64,000 nt of DNA, taken from NCBI RefSeq assembly GCF_900091725.1, contig NZ_FMBW01000040.1, positions 62,001-126,000 of the forward strand, written 5' to 3'. The stretch is from Streptomyces sp. DvalAA-43 (GTDB lineage Bacteria > Actinomycetota > Actinomycetes > Streptomycetales > Streptomycetaceae). A model generated the notes under the pieces. That model was not told where the DNA came from. It worked only from the letters and a program-made list of their open reading frames with translations, and searched no databases. Below are positions 37,507 through 45,499 of the stretch, piece after piece. The translations under genes were made by a program, and so were the position numbers. Position 1 is the first letter of the stretch, and each line of letters begins with the position of its first letter.

Positions 37507-37710
37507 CGGTGCCTCCAGGCGCAAGGGGAAACGTCCCTTCCATCCTGCACCGGTGACCGGTCGGGTGGCCATGATCCGGGACCGCATCAGGGACATTTCA
37601 GGGCCGGTATCCTCCCCAGGTGCCGATCGGAGGTGCACCCGTCGTACGGTGCCCCGGCGAACCGGGGGTACCGATTGGGAGGCTCGCGCGGGCCCTGGGA
37701 GACTGGCCGT

Positions 37711-38226
37711 ATGAGCGATTCCACCCCTGCGGCCCCCGTCGTCCTCGACCTCTGGTGCGAGCTCCAGTGCCCCGACTGCCACCAGGCCCTCACCGATGTG
37801 CGTGCCCTGCGGGCCAAGTACGGCGACCGGCTGGACGTGCGGCTGCGGCACTTCCCGCTGGAGAAGCACAAGCACGCCCACGCCGCCGCGCAGGCAGCCG
37901 AGGAGGCCGCCGCGCAGGGCAAGGACTGGCCGTACGTCGAGGCGGTGCTCGCCAGGACCGCCGACCTCGCCCGCACCGGCGAGCCGCTGCTGATCGAGGT
38001 GGCACGGGAACTCGGCCTGGACGCCGAGGAGATGGACACCGCGCTGATCGACGGCCGGCACACGCTGATCGTCGACGCCGACGAGGCCGAGGGCAAGGCG
38101 ATCGGAGTCACCGGCACCCCGACCTATGTGATCGGCGACGAGCGGCTGGACGGCGGCAAGAGCCAGGACGGGCTGCGCGAGCGGATCGAGGAGATCGTCG
38201 ACCGGCTGCTCGCCGAGCAGGGCTGA
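37711..38226 (+). CDS. DsbA-family thioredoxin-fold oxidoreductase (FrnE-like)
   Basis: 171 residues, cytoplasmic (no signal peptide). The redox site CPDC sits at 20-23 after VLDLWCELQ. A cis-proline TGTPTYVIGDERL segment appears near 134-147, and an alpha-helical insertion separates them. Thiol-disulfide exchange is the expected activity; an in-cell target is unknown. ATG 37711-37713. It is divergent from the small membrane protein, 204 bp of shared upstream. Confidence 0.88.
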   Translation: MSDSTPAAPVVLDLWCELQCPDCHQALTDVRALRAKYGDRLDVRLRHFPLEKHKHAHAAAQAAEEAAAQGKDWPYVEAVLARTADLARTGEPLLIEVARELGLDAEEMDTALIDGRHTLIVDADEAEGKAIGVTGTPTYVIGDERLDGGKSQDGLRERIEEIVDRLLAEQG

Positions 38227-38238
38227 GCGGCCCCGCCC

Positions 38239-39075
38239 TCAGAGGTTCTTGGCCAGGTTGTACTGGGTCGTCCGGTATCCGAGCGACTCGTACAGCCGCA
38301 GGGCGGGCGTGTTGGCGGCGAACACATGCAGTCCGAGGCGCCGGGCACCCGCGGCCAGGGTGATGTGCTCCGCCTGCTGCATCAGGGCACGCCCGTGGCC
38401 CCGGCCCCGGTACTCCTCGCCCACCTCCACGTCGTAGACGAAGCCGCTCACCTCGCCGTCGTCACCCTCGCGCACCGACACCCACACATGGCCGACGACC
38501 ACTCCCCCGGTGACGAGGACGTGGAAGTGCATGCCCTCGGTGTCCATTCCGGCCGGCAGGTTGCGGGCGTGGTCGGAGCGGGACTTGTGCATGGCCTGCT
38601 CGACCGGAACACCCTGGTCGATCCAGGACTGCGCGTATGTGTCGACACTGGTGCGCTGCCAGGCCGCGAACTCCTCGGCCGTCATCTCCCTGGCCACGAC
38701 ACCGTCCGGGAGCACGGGGGCCGTCGGGCCGAGGCCCTTGAGCATGTTGCGGCTGCGTCCGGTGTACCCGAGTGCGGCCGCCAGGCGTCCGGCCCCCTCG
38801 TTGCCCTCCGGCACCGACAGGTGCAGTTGGCCGCAGCCCCATCCGCGCAGCACCTCCTCGGCGGCGAGCAAGGCGATGGTGCCGCGGCCCCGGCGCCGGC
38901 TCGGTTCGTCGATGGTCAGGGAGCGCAGCTCGCCGGTGGCCGTACCGAATCCCGGATCGGTGCCGATCTCGACGGCGCCGACGGGCCGCCCGTTGTCGCA
39001 CACGTCGTACGTGCGGCTCTTAGCGCCGTCGGCGCCCTGCTGGACCGGCCCGGTCGGCCGGAGGGTGGTGGTCAT
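38239..39075 (-). CDS. Tandem GNAT-family acetyltransferase
   Basis: 278 residues with two GNAT-like halves: a degenerate first (about 22-105, with RGRGTIALLAAEEVLRGWG) and an intact C-terminal one (about 120-278, with VEVGEEYRGRGHGRALMQQAEHITLAAG and NTPALRLYESLGYRTTQ). Acetyl-CoA binding is likely; the substrate is unknown. ATG 39073-39075; a GTG at 39109-39111 adds 12 residues and cannot be excluded. It is convergent with the DsbA-like gene, 12 bp apart. Confidence 0.85.
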   Translation of the reverse strand: MTTTLRPTGPVQQGADGAKSRTYDVCDNGRPVGAVEIGTDPGFGTATGELRSLTIDEPSRRRGRGTIALLAAEEVLRGWGCGQLHLSVPEGNEGAGRLAAALGYTGRSRNMLKGLGPTAPVLPDGVVAREMTAEEFAAWQRTSVDTYAQSWIDQGVPVEQAMHKSRSDHARNLPAGMDTEGMHFHVLVTGGVVVGHVWVSVREGDDGEVSGFVYDVEVGEEYRGRGHGRALMQQAEHITLAAGARRLGLHVFAANTPALRLYESLGYRTTQYNLAKNL

Positions 39076-39117
39076 CGCAGATGTTCTATCCGCTGCGCCC
39101 GGGTCCGTCACCTCGAT

Positions 39118-39939
39118 TTACGGATCGAGGTCGTTCCCGGCCCGCTCGTCGAAGATCCGCATGGCCTTGGCGGTCACCGGTCCGGGCCCGCCGGGCAGCT
39201 CCCGGCCGTCGACCCGGTGGACGGCCTGCACATCGCGCAGGGTGGAGGTGAGGAAGATCTCCTCGGCCCGCTCCAGGATGTCGAACGGCAGCTCGGTCTC
39301 CTGTGCGCCCGTCCACTCCACGGTCAGTGCGCGGGTGATCCCGGCGAGGCAGCCGGAGGCGACCGGCGGGGTGTGCAGCTGCCCGTCGAGGACGACGAAG
39401 ACATTGGACCCGGTGCCCTCGCAGAGCTGTCCGGCCGTGTTGGCGAAGAGCGCCTCCGAGGCGCCGTGCTCATGGGCGCGGGCGAGGGCGACGACGTTCT
39501 CGGCGTACGAAGTGGTCTTGAGCCCGGTGAGCGCGCCGCGTTCGTTGCGGGTCCAGGGGACGGTGATCACAGCGGTGGTGTCGGGGCGGCGGCCCGCCTC
39601 GCCGAGGGCGACGACGAGGCCGGGGCCTGCGTCACCGCGGTCGGAGCCGAGCGGGGAGAGCCCTCCGGTGAAGGTGATCCGCAGCCTGCCCCGCGGCATC
39701 GGGTTGGCGTCGATGACCTCGGCGCAGGCGCGGCGGACCTCGTCGAGGTCGGGGGCGGGGAGTCCGAGGCCGCGGGCCGAGCGGGCCAGCCGGTCGAGGT
39801 GGCGGGTGAGGGCGAAGGGCCTGCCGTCGACGGTCTTGACCGTCTCGAAGACGCCGTCCCCCACGGTGAGTCCGTGGTCGAGCACGGACACCCTGGCGTC
39901 TTCGGCGGCGCGCAGTTCGCCGTTGACCCACATCCTCAT
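39118..39939 (-). CDS. pabC: Aminodeoxychorismate lyase (class IV aminotransferase)
   Basis: PLP enzyme that converts aminodeoxychorismate to p-aminobenzoate. 273 residues with LDHGLTVGDGVFETV at the front, KTTSYAENVVALARAHEHGASEALFAN (PLP Lys) in the middle and NTAGQLCEGTGSNVFVV later. The ATG shares its A with the stop of pabB (TGATG); GTG one codon before would overlap too. A branched-chain aminotransferase-like role is possible, but the pabB link argues for PabC. Confidence 0.85.
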   Translation of the reverse strand: MRMWVNGELRAAEDARVSVLDHGLTVGDGVFETVKTVDGRPFALTRHLDRLARSARGLGLPAPDLDEVRRACAEVIDANPMPRGRLRITFTGGLSPLGSDRGDAGPGLVVALGEAGRRPDTTAVITVPWTRNERGALTGLKTTSYAENVVALARAHEHGASEALFANTAGQLCEGTGSNVFVVLDGQLHTPPVASGCLAGITRALTVEWTGAQETELPFDILERAEEIFLTSTLRDVQAVHRVDGRELPGGPGPVTAKAMRIFDERAGNDLDP

Positions 39940-40991
39940 CACGCGGTCCTTCCTGTTGTTTCGTGAGCGCCCGACGCTACAGCGAGCAGTCGGGACGCCT
40001 TGAGTTCGGTCTCGTCCCATTCGCGTTCCGGATCGGAGCCCCAGGTGATGCCGGCCCCGGTGCCGAAGCGGAGGACCGGGGCGGTGCCGGTCCGGTCGAT
40101 CCAGAAGGTGCGTATGCCGACGGCGAGCGACGCGGTGCGGCGGTCGGCGTCGACCCAGCCGATGCCTCCGCAGTAGGGCCCGCGCGGTGCGGTCTCCAGT
40201 TCCTCGATGATCCGCAGCGCGCTGGACTTGGGTGCCCCGGTGACCGAGCCGGGCGGAAACGCGGCGCCGAGGAGTTCGGGCCAGCCGGCACCCTCGGCGA
40301 GCTCCCCGCGCACGGTGGAGACGAGGTGGACCAGACCGGGGTGCTTCTCGACCACACAGAGGTCGGGGACGTTGACCGATCCGGTGGCGCAGACCCGGCC
40401 CAGGTCGTTGCGGACCAGGTCGACGATCATCACGTTCTCGGCGTGGTCCTTCTCCAGCAGGTCGGCCTCGGTGCGGCCGGTGCCCTTGATCGGTCCCGAC
40501 TCGACGGTCCGGCCGTTCCGGCTCAGGAAGAGTTCGGGGGACGCGGTGGCGATCTCCACGCCGTGCCTGGGAAGCCGAATCGTTCCTGCATAGGGGGCGG
40601 GGTTGCCGCGGGCGAGCAGCGCGGTCAGCGCGTCCACGTCGGCGGCGTCCGGGTCGGGCAGCGGCGCGGTCATCACCCGGCAGAGGTTGGCCTGGTAGAC
40701 CTCGCCCGCCTCGATGTACGCGCGGATCCGCCGTACGCCCGCGAGGTACGCGACCCGGCCCAGGGAGGAATTCCAGTCACCGGCCGCGGGCCCGCGCCAG
40801 GCGCCCCGCACGGGAGCGGGCACCTCCTCGGTGCGTACGGAGCCGAAGCGCGCGCAGACGAGACGGCCCTCGAAATCGGCGGACACGGCCCAGAAGCCGG
40901 TCGATTCGAGGGCTGCGGGATCACTGGTCACGTCCCGCAGATCGGACGCGACGAGGCCGCCGAAGCGGGCCATTGGGGCGAGGTCGAGCAC
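39939..40991 (-). CDS. pabB: Aminodeoxychorismate synthase component I
   Basis: Chorismate-binding enzyme making 4-amino-4-deoxychorismate for folate synthesis. 350 residues. Conserved IEAGEVYQANLCRVM, PELFLSRNGRTVESGPIKGTGR, DLVRNDLGRVC, and PPGSVTGAPKSSALRIIEELE blocks are all visible. It lacks an N-terminal glutamine amidotransferase domain, so PabA must come from elsewhere. GTG at 40989-40991 has no ribosome-binding site, but a TAGACT element lies 7 bases upstream, which suggests leaderless translation. Confidence 0.9.
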   Translation of the reverse strand: MLDLAPMARFGGLVASDLRDVTSDPAALESTGFWAVSADFEGRLVCARFGSVRTEEVPAPVRGAWRGPAAGDWNSSLGRVAYLAGVRRIRAYIEAGEVYQANLCRVMTAPLPDPDAADVDALTALLARGNPAPYAGTIRLPRHGVEIATASPELFLSRNGRTVESGPIKGTGRTEADLLEKDHAENVMIVDLVRNDLGRVCATGSVNVPDLCVVEKHPGLVHLVSTVRGELAEGAGWPELLGAAFPPGSVTGAPKSSALRIIEELETAPRGPYCGGIGWVDADRRTASLAVGIRTFWIDRTGTAPVLRFGTGAGITWGSDPEREWDETELKASRLLAVASGAHETTGRTA

Positions 40992-40998
40992 GTCGTCG

Positions 40999-41004
40999 AG
41001 TCTA
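40999..41004 (-). promoter_or_regulatory. -10 element of the leaderless pabB transcript
   Basis: On the minus strand TAGACT stands 7 bases before the GTG of pabB. That places the transcription start at or next to the first base of the coding sequence. A clear -35 is not seen. Confidence 0.45.
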
Positions 41005-41066
41005 GGACGGTGCGCGATGACCTGCGCCGGGGCGGGCGCACCTCAGCACGCTGCACAAACGCGTTT

Positions 41067-41094
41067 TTGTACTGGCCCGGGAATCCGCTAGAGT
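41067..41094 (+). promoter_or_regulatory. Promoter of the tRNA Gly-Cys-Val array
   Basis: TTGTAC (41067-41072), 16-base spacer, TAGAGT (41089-41094), a good vegetative (HrdB-type) match, about 43 bases before tRNA-Gly. Confidence 0.7.
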
Positions 41095-41136
41095 TCAACA
41101 CGTCGCCGGGACGCGCAAGCGGACCGGGAAAGACAA

Positions 41137-41209
41137 GCGGACGTAGCTCAGTTGGTAGAGCGCAACCTTGCCAAGGTTGAGGTCGCCAGTTCGAACCTGG
41201 TCGTCCGCT
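41137..41209 (+). tRNA. tRNA-Gly (anticodon GCC)
   Basis: 73-nt cloverleaf. Acceptor GCGGACG pairs with CGTCCGC; anticodon stem CAACC/GGTTG with loop TTGCCAA, anticodon GCC; T-arm CCAGTTCGAACCTGG. No CCA is encoded. First of five tRNAs. Confidence 0.95.
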
Positions 41210-41246
41210 CGCAGAAGGTGGGGGATCTTCCCGAACCCCCACCCCT

Positions 41247-41317
41247 GGTGGAGTGGCCGAGAGGCGAGGCAACGGCCTGCAAAGCCGTCTACACGGGTTC
41301 AAATCCCGTCTCCACCT
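41247..41317 (+). tRNA. tRNA-Cys (anticodon GCA)
   Basis: 71-nt cloverleaf. Acceptor GGTGGAG pairs with CTCCACC; anticodon stem ACGGC/GCCGT, loop CTGCAAA with GCA. T-arm ACGGGTTCAAATCCCGT. Discriminator T. Confidence 0.95.
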
Positions 41318-41321
41318 CCAA

Positions 41322-41393
41322 GGACGATTAGCTCAGCGGGAGAGCGCTTCCCTGACACGGAAGAGGTCACTGGTTCAATCCCAGTATCGTCCA
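41322..41393 (+). tRNA. tRNA-Val (anticodon GAC), copy 1
   Basis: Acceptor GGACGAT/ATCGTCC; anticodon stem CTTCC/GGAAG, loop CTGACAC, anticodon GAC. T-arm ACTGGTTCAATCCCAGT. Only 4 bases after tRNA-Cys. Confidence 0.95.
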
Positions 41394-41412
41394 CCGGTCC
41401 GCAAGGATCCCC

Positions 41413-41484
41413 GCGCGATTAGCTCAGCGGGAGAGCGCTTCCCTGACACGGAAGAGGTCACTGGTTCAATCCCAGTATCGCGCA
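41413..41484 (+). tRNA. tRNA-Val (anticodon GAC), copy 2
   Basis: Body identical to copy 1; acceptor GCGCGAT/ATCGCGC, differing by compensatory changes at pairs 2-71 and 3-70. Confidence 0.95.
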
Positions 41485-41507
41485 CGCAGTACACGCAGGT
41501 TCACCCT

Positions 41508-41579
41508 GCGCGATTAGCTCAGCGGGAGAGCGCTTCCCTGACACGGAAGAGGTCACTGGTTCAATCCCAGTATCGCGCA
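41508..41579 (+). tRNA. tRNA-Val (anticodon GAC), copy 3
   Basis: Identical to copy 2 (acceptor GCGCGAT/ATCGCGC, anticodon GAC). Last of the array; the terminator follows 5 bases later. Confidence 0.95.
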
Positions 41580-41584
41580 CCAGC

Positions 41585-41618
41585 AAAAGCCCCGGTCGTT
41601 CCGACGACCGGGGCTTTT
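41585..41618 (+). terminator. Terminator of the tRNA array
   Basis: AAAAGCCCCGGTCGT (41585-41599) pairs with ACGACCGGGGCTTTT (41604-41618), loop TCCG. A textbook hairpin with T-run. Confidence 0.95.
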
Positions 41619-41719
41619 CCGTGCCTGGCGTGCGTACCGGCGCACTGACACTGCGGGCCCGGACGGAGATGTCCGGGCCCACGGTCGGGCACTCGCCGGT
41701 GTCGGCCCGTTCGGCCCGT

Positions 41720-42016
41720 TCAGGACGAGAAGAGCATGTGGCCGAAGCTCTTGTGCCGGTAGTGACCGCCGTGGTGGCCGCCGTGGTGCTGCGGGGCTCC
41801 CCAGGCGGGCCCCGGGGCGGCCGGGTAGGCCTGCGGGGCCGGCGGGACGGGCGGGGCCTGCTGCGTCCACTGCGCCTCGATGCGGGTGAGGGACTCCAGC
41901 TCGCCGTAGTCGAGGAAGATTCCCCGGCAGCCGCTGCACTGCTCGATCTGTATGCCGTTGCGGTTGTACGTGTGCATCTGTGCGTGGCACTTGGGACACT
42001 GCATGGTTCGGCTCAC
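41720..42016 (-). CDS. Zinc-ribbon (TFIIB-type) small protein
   Basis: 98 residues. CPKCHAQMHTYNRNGIQIEQC..CRGIFLDYGELESL has the C-x2-C-x~16-C-x2-C order of the zf-TFIIB family, followed by a Pro/Ala/Gln/His-rich tail ending HGGHHGGHYRHKSFGHMLF. Role unknown. GTG at 42014-42016 partly overlaps a GAGGAG; ATG four codons later is 11 bases from the same site and is an alternative start. Confidence 0.8.
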   Translation of the reverse strand: MSRTMQCPKCHAQMHTYNRNGIQIEQCSGCRGIFLDYGELESLTRIEAQWTQQAPPVPPAPQAYPAAPGPAWGAPQHHGGHHGGHYRHKSFGHMLFSS

Positions 42017-42072
42017 TCCTCGCCGTCGGGTCGCCGTCGACGGAATGCGTGCCCGCCGACGGTCGGTTCAGC

Positions 42073-43044
42073 CTACGACGAGCGCGCGGCGCCCAACTCG
42101 GGCGGGAGGGCCGCGATTCGGGCACAGGCATCGATCATCGTCTGCTCCACCTCATCCGGAGTCCGGCCCTCCGTCGCGGACTTGGCGAACGCCAGCGCGG
42201 CGGTCTGGACGGTCAGGGCTCGGGCCGGTACGTCCAGCTCCGGCCAGGGGTCGCCCTCGGCCCGCACGGCGGGGCCGCCCGCTGCCCGGTAGGCGTCCAG
42301 GAAGCGGAGCCAGACCTCGGAGGGCAGGATCCCGGCCGCGTACCAGGCGGCGGGGCGGGCGAGGTCCCAGGCGGGGTCGCCGATACCGGCGTCGTCGACG
42401 TCGATGAGCAGCCAGGGTCCGTCCGGGGCCGGGTGGCGGACGAGCTGGCCGAGGTGCAGATCTCCGTGGCAGAGAAAGCCCGAGCGGTGCGGGGGCGCGG
42501 GGGCCTCGTCGCGGGCCCAGGCCGGCAGCCGGCGCCAGGCTTCGAGTACGGGGGCGGTGACCGGGTCGGCCGGGCGGGCGGCGCGCATCCGGGCGACGGC
42601 GAGCGCGGCCTTCGCGGGGCCCCGCATGGGCGGGAGCGCGCGGGCGGACGGGACCGGGGCCCGGTGCAGTCCGGCGAGCAGTGTGGCGGCCTCCTCCCAG
42701 GGGGCGGCGTCGGGGTCGCCGGGGTCGACGGGGCGGCCGTGCGGCCACAGGGTGACGGGGCGGCCGTCGAGGGCGGCGGACGGCGCGGCGGGCCGGGGTT
42801 CCAGCGGGGCGAGCAGGATGCCGGTGAGGTGCGGGTCGTGCGCGAGGCTCAGCCGGGCGAGCAGGCCGGGGACGTCCGTGCCGGGGGCGTGGGCCTTGGC
42901 GACGACGGCCCCGCTGCGGACCACCGTGCCGTCCGCGCGGTCCGCGAGCACCGCCGGGGGCGGGCAGGCGCAGGGGTCTTCGGGGTGTGCGTGGGCGGCC
43001 CGGTGGGCGAGGGCGCCCAGCACGCGTACGGCTGCGGTGGTCAC
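42073..43044 (-). CDS. Aminoglycoside phosphotransferase (APH)-family kinase
   Basis: 323 residues with a kinase-like fold. The catalytic loop HGDLHLGQL and metal-binding LIDVDDAGIGDPAWDLA are clear. The Asn usually in HGDLHxGN is replaced by Gln. The substrate is unknown: such proteins phosphorylate antibiotics, sugars or choline, and sequence alone does not choose. GTG 43042-43044 follows GGGGGAG. An extended frame to 43176 lacks a good site. No resistance genes adjoin, so a drug-resistance claim is not justified. Confidence 0.8.
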   Translation of the reverse strand: MTTAAVRVLGALAHRAAHAHPEDPCACPPPAVLADRADGTVVRSGAVVAKAHAPGTDVPGLLARLSLAHDPHLTGILLAPLEPRPAAPSAALDGRPVTLWPHGRPVDPGDPDAAPWEEAATLLAGLHRAPVPSARALPPMRGPAKAALAVARMRAARPADPVTAPVLEAWRRLPAWARDEAPAPPHRSGFLCHGDLHLGQLVRHPAPDGPWLLIDVDDAGIGDPAWDLARPAAWYAAGILPSEVWLRFLDAYRAAGGPAVRAEGDPWPELDVPARALTVQTAALAFAKSATEGRTPDEVEQTMIDACARIAALPPELGAARSS

Positions 43045-43193
43045 GGTCTCCCCCGGTGGTGAACGGGTACGGGCGGCCCGGTCCGCACCGGGCCCGCCGA
43101 TGAGCGTACGCGCGCCGTACGGGGTCGCGGGCGGGGAGATCGTCGTGGCCGGTGCGGTCGGCACCGTGTCGCGCACGGGCCCGGAAAGCGCGA

Positions 43194-43223
43194 TGTCCGG
43201 TCAGCTCCCCAGCTGACCGGACA
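43194..43223. repeat. Perfect 13-bp inverted repeat, CCCC loop
   Basis: TGTCCGGTCAGCT (43194-43206) pairs exactly with AGCTGACCGGACA (43211-43223). It lies 150 bp upstream of the APH-like start and 89 bp past the small membrane protein stop. It could be a terminator or an operator; it is unusually perfect. Confidence 0.8.
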
Positions 43224-43274
43224 AACGCTGCCGTCCGCCGCACCCCCGTCCCCACGGGGTTGTTGGCCGGATGT

Positions 43275-43304
43275 CCCGGTCCGGACCGCTCTTCCGGACC
43301 CGGG
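43275..43304 (-). terminator. Hairpin after the 68-residue membrane protein
   Basis: GGTCCGGA (43278-43285) pairs with TCCGGACC (43293-43300), extended by CCC/GGG with a bulge. It is directly downstream of the stop at 43312 on the minus strand. Confidence 0.65.
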
Positions 43305-43311
43305 GCGCCGC

Positions 43312-43518
43312 TCAGCGCCCCAGCATCACGCCCACGGACGACGCCTGTGTGACCACTGCGTCCCAGCCGCCGAAGACGACCACGAGCAGGGCCGCCAGAG
43401 GAAGAACCATCGCCGTCGCCACCAGGGGGTGGCGCGTCCCGGACGACGGGCGGCCGCCGAACGGGGCAGGGACCCTGCGCCCCGCGCGGGTCATGGTCCG
43501 CGTTGCCGTGTCCGCCAT
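43312..43518 (-). CDS. Small single-span membrane protein
   Basis: 68 residues: basic head (RTMTRAGRRVPAPFGGRPSSGTRH) then one membrane segment (about 37-55, LVATAMVLPLAALLVVVFGGW) and a short tail. ATG 43516-43518 follows AGGAGAGG at 4-5 bases, a strong site that supports a real gene. No recognised family. Upstream, 43519-44127 holds no other gene. Confidence 0.7.
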   Translation of the reverse strand: MADTATRTMTRAGRRVPAPFGGRPSSGTRHPLVATAMVLPLAALLVVVFGGWDAVVTQASSVGVMLGR

Positions 43519-44127
43519 GGTTCCTCTCCTGACTCGATGTGGGGCGGCGGGTGTGTGACCTCGGGGGACGAGTGCTGCACCCACCGCTTGACCTCAACAT
43601 TAGGGACGCGCGGGGCGGCGGGCGTCATGCCCGCGTACCGATTGCCGGGCCTCCCGGAGGATGAGCCCCGGGCCACCGATGTACTCCCCTGGGTGGAGAC
43701 CGGGCTGATGATCCCGGGGACATCCCGGAGGGGGCGCCGCGAACGTCCCGTGATGGCGGAGTCGTCGTCGGGGGGCGCGGCCCGTCGGTGCGTACGGCCG
43801 CGTCCACCGTGACTTCACTCACCCTTTCCGCCCCGGGTTCCCTGTGGTCGGCCGCGGTGCACCGGCGCGGGCGTCGTGCGCCGGTGCGGGCCGGGGCCCG
43901 TGCCACGGCGCCGGGCAACCGGTGCGGCTCCAACCCCCCGTCGCCGCACCCGTCTTGGGGCCGGGTCCGGTCCGGCGCCCGGTCCGCCCCGTCCGTACGG
44001 TCCGTCATGGGCCGTGCCGGGCGCCGACAATCGGTCGAGAGGTGAGGGCGCGGCCTCTGAGCGCCCCGGGCGCCGGGTACGTAAGCTGTGCCTCGTCAGG
44101 CGGACCAGGCAGCGGGGATGGGCAGAC
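43519..44127. other. Divergent intergenic region between a small membrane gene and the protein kinase
   Basis: 609 bp without a supported gene. It must hold the kinase promoter; a possible -10 TAAGCT is at 44082-44087. Short open frames here are GC-skewed shadows with no ribosome-binding sites. Confidence 0.5.
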
Positions 44128-45465
44128 ATGGCGATGATGCGGCTCCGGCGCGAGGACCCGCGTGTCGTCGGCTCGTTCAGGCTGCACAGGCGACTGGGAG
44201 CAGGCGGCATGGGTGTCGTCTACCTGGGGTCCGACCGGCGGGGACAGCGGGTGGCACTGAAGGTGATCCGCCCGGATCTGGCGGAGGACCAGGAGTTCCG
44301 GTCCCGTTTCGCGCGCGAGGTGTCCGCCGCCCGGCGGATCCGGGGCGGCTGCACGGCGCGGCTGGTGGCCGCGGACCTGGAGGCGGACCGCCCGTGGTTC
44401 GCCACCCAGTACGTCCCGGGGCCCTCGCTGCACGACAAGGTCGCCGAGGAGGGACCGCTGTCGGCCGCGGAGGTGGCCTCGATCGGGGCCGCGCTCTCCG
44501 AGGGGCTGGTGGCGGTGCACGAGGCCGGTGTCGTCCACCGTGACCTGAAGCCGTCGAACATCCTCCTCTCCCCCAAGGGCCCCCGGATCATCGACTTCGG
44601 GATCGCCTGGGCGACCGGGGCCTCCACTCTCACCCATGTCGGTACGGCAGTGGGTTCGCCGGGATTCCTCGCGCCCGAGCAGGTGCGCGGGGCGGCCGTG
44701 ACGCCTGCGACCGATGTGTTCTCGCTCGGTGCCACGCTCGCCTACGCGGCCATGGCCGACTCGCCTTTCGGACACGGGAGTTCCGAGGTGATGCTGTACC
44801 GCGTGGTGCACGAGGAACCCCAGCTGCGTGATGTGCACGACGCGCTCGCACCGCTGGTGAGCGCCTGTCTGGCGAAGGATCCCGAGGAGCGGCCGAGCAC
44901 GCTCCAACTCTCCATGCGGCTCAAGGAGATCGCGGCGCGCGAGGCGCAGGGGCTGCACGAGAGCCGCCCGCCCGTGCAGCGTTCGGCGCAGGAGCTGGAC
45001 CGGCCGACCGGCCGTCTCGACGGCCCGTACACCGAGCAGCAGACCCGGCGTTCGGCTCCTCCCGCGCCCCGTCAGCAGAAGCAGAAGCAACCGCAGGGCA
45101 GCAGGCCGTCCCCGTCCTCGCGGGCCGGATCGCCCCGGACCGGCGGTTCGCGTCCCCAGCAGCATCAGCCGACGCGGGGCACGCGGCCGGGCAGGCGCCC
45201 GCAGGGTGCGAAGGGGACGAACGGCCGGCCGGGTACCCGGCCCGGGACCCGTACGACGTCGACGGGGCTGCGTCCCGCCAATCCGCGGTTGCTGCGGCAG
45301 CGGCTCGTCGTCTTCGTGGTGGTGACGCTGCTGGTGGCACTCGGCATCGCGGCGGCCCAGGGCTGCCAGGGGCCGTCCCAGGGGCTGGGTACGGATCCGG
45401 GCCGGCACGGGACCCCGGTCCAGGCGCGGGTCGAAACCCCGCCCGAGGGCCGGTCGCTCCTCTAG
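44128..45465 (+). CDS. Transmembrane serine/threonine protein kinase (PknB-like)
   Basis: 445 residues. The kinase domain (about 16-275) has the glycine loop GAGGMG (24-29), K45 in VALKVI, catalytic HRDLKPSN (137-144), DFGIA (156-160) and APEQ. A Pro/Gln/Arg-rich linker (about 280-385) and one membrane segment (about 390-410) lead to a short extracellular tail (about 35 residues). No PASTA repeats. Such enzymes phosphorylate regulators on Ser/Thr; the stimulus is unknown. ATG 44128-44130. Confidence 0.93.
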   Translation: MAMMRLRREDPRVVGSFRLHRRLGAGGMGVVYLGSDRRGQRVALKVIRPDLAEDQEFRSRFAREVSAARRIRGGCTARLVAADLEADRPWFATQYVPGPSLHDKVAEEGPLSAAEVASIGAALSEGLVAVHEAGVVHRDLKPSNILLSPKGPRIIDFGIAWATGASTLTHVGTAVGSPGFLAPEQVRGAAVTPATDVFSLGATLAYAAMADSPFGHGSSEVMLYRVVHEEPQLRDVHDALAPLVSACLAKDPEERPSTLQLSMRLKEIAAREAQGLHESRPPVQRSAQELDRPTGRLDGPYTEQQTRRSAPPAPRQQKQKQPQGSRPSPSSRAGSPRTGGSRPQQHQPTRGTRPGRRPQGAKGTNGRPGTRPGTRTTSTGLRPANPRLLRQRLVVFVVVTLLVALGIAAAQGCQGPSQGLGTDPGRHGTPVQARVETPPEGRSLL

Positions 45466-45499
45466 CCGGTCGGTCCGGTCGCTCCCGCGGGGTCTGTCG

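Noticed and set aside
41322..41579. CRISPR-like spaced repeats
   Set aside because: The repeats are three tRNA-Val genes with full cloverleaves, not a CRISPR array.
42073..43044. Aminoglycoside resistance gene
   Set aside because: Only the general APH fold is visible; there is a Gln in the metal site and no resistance context.
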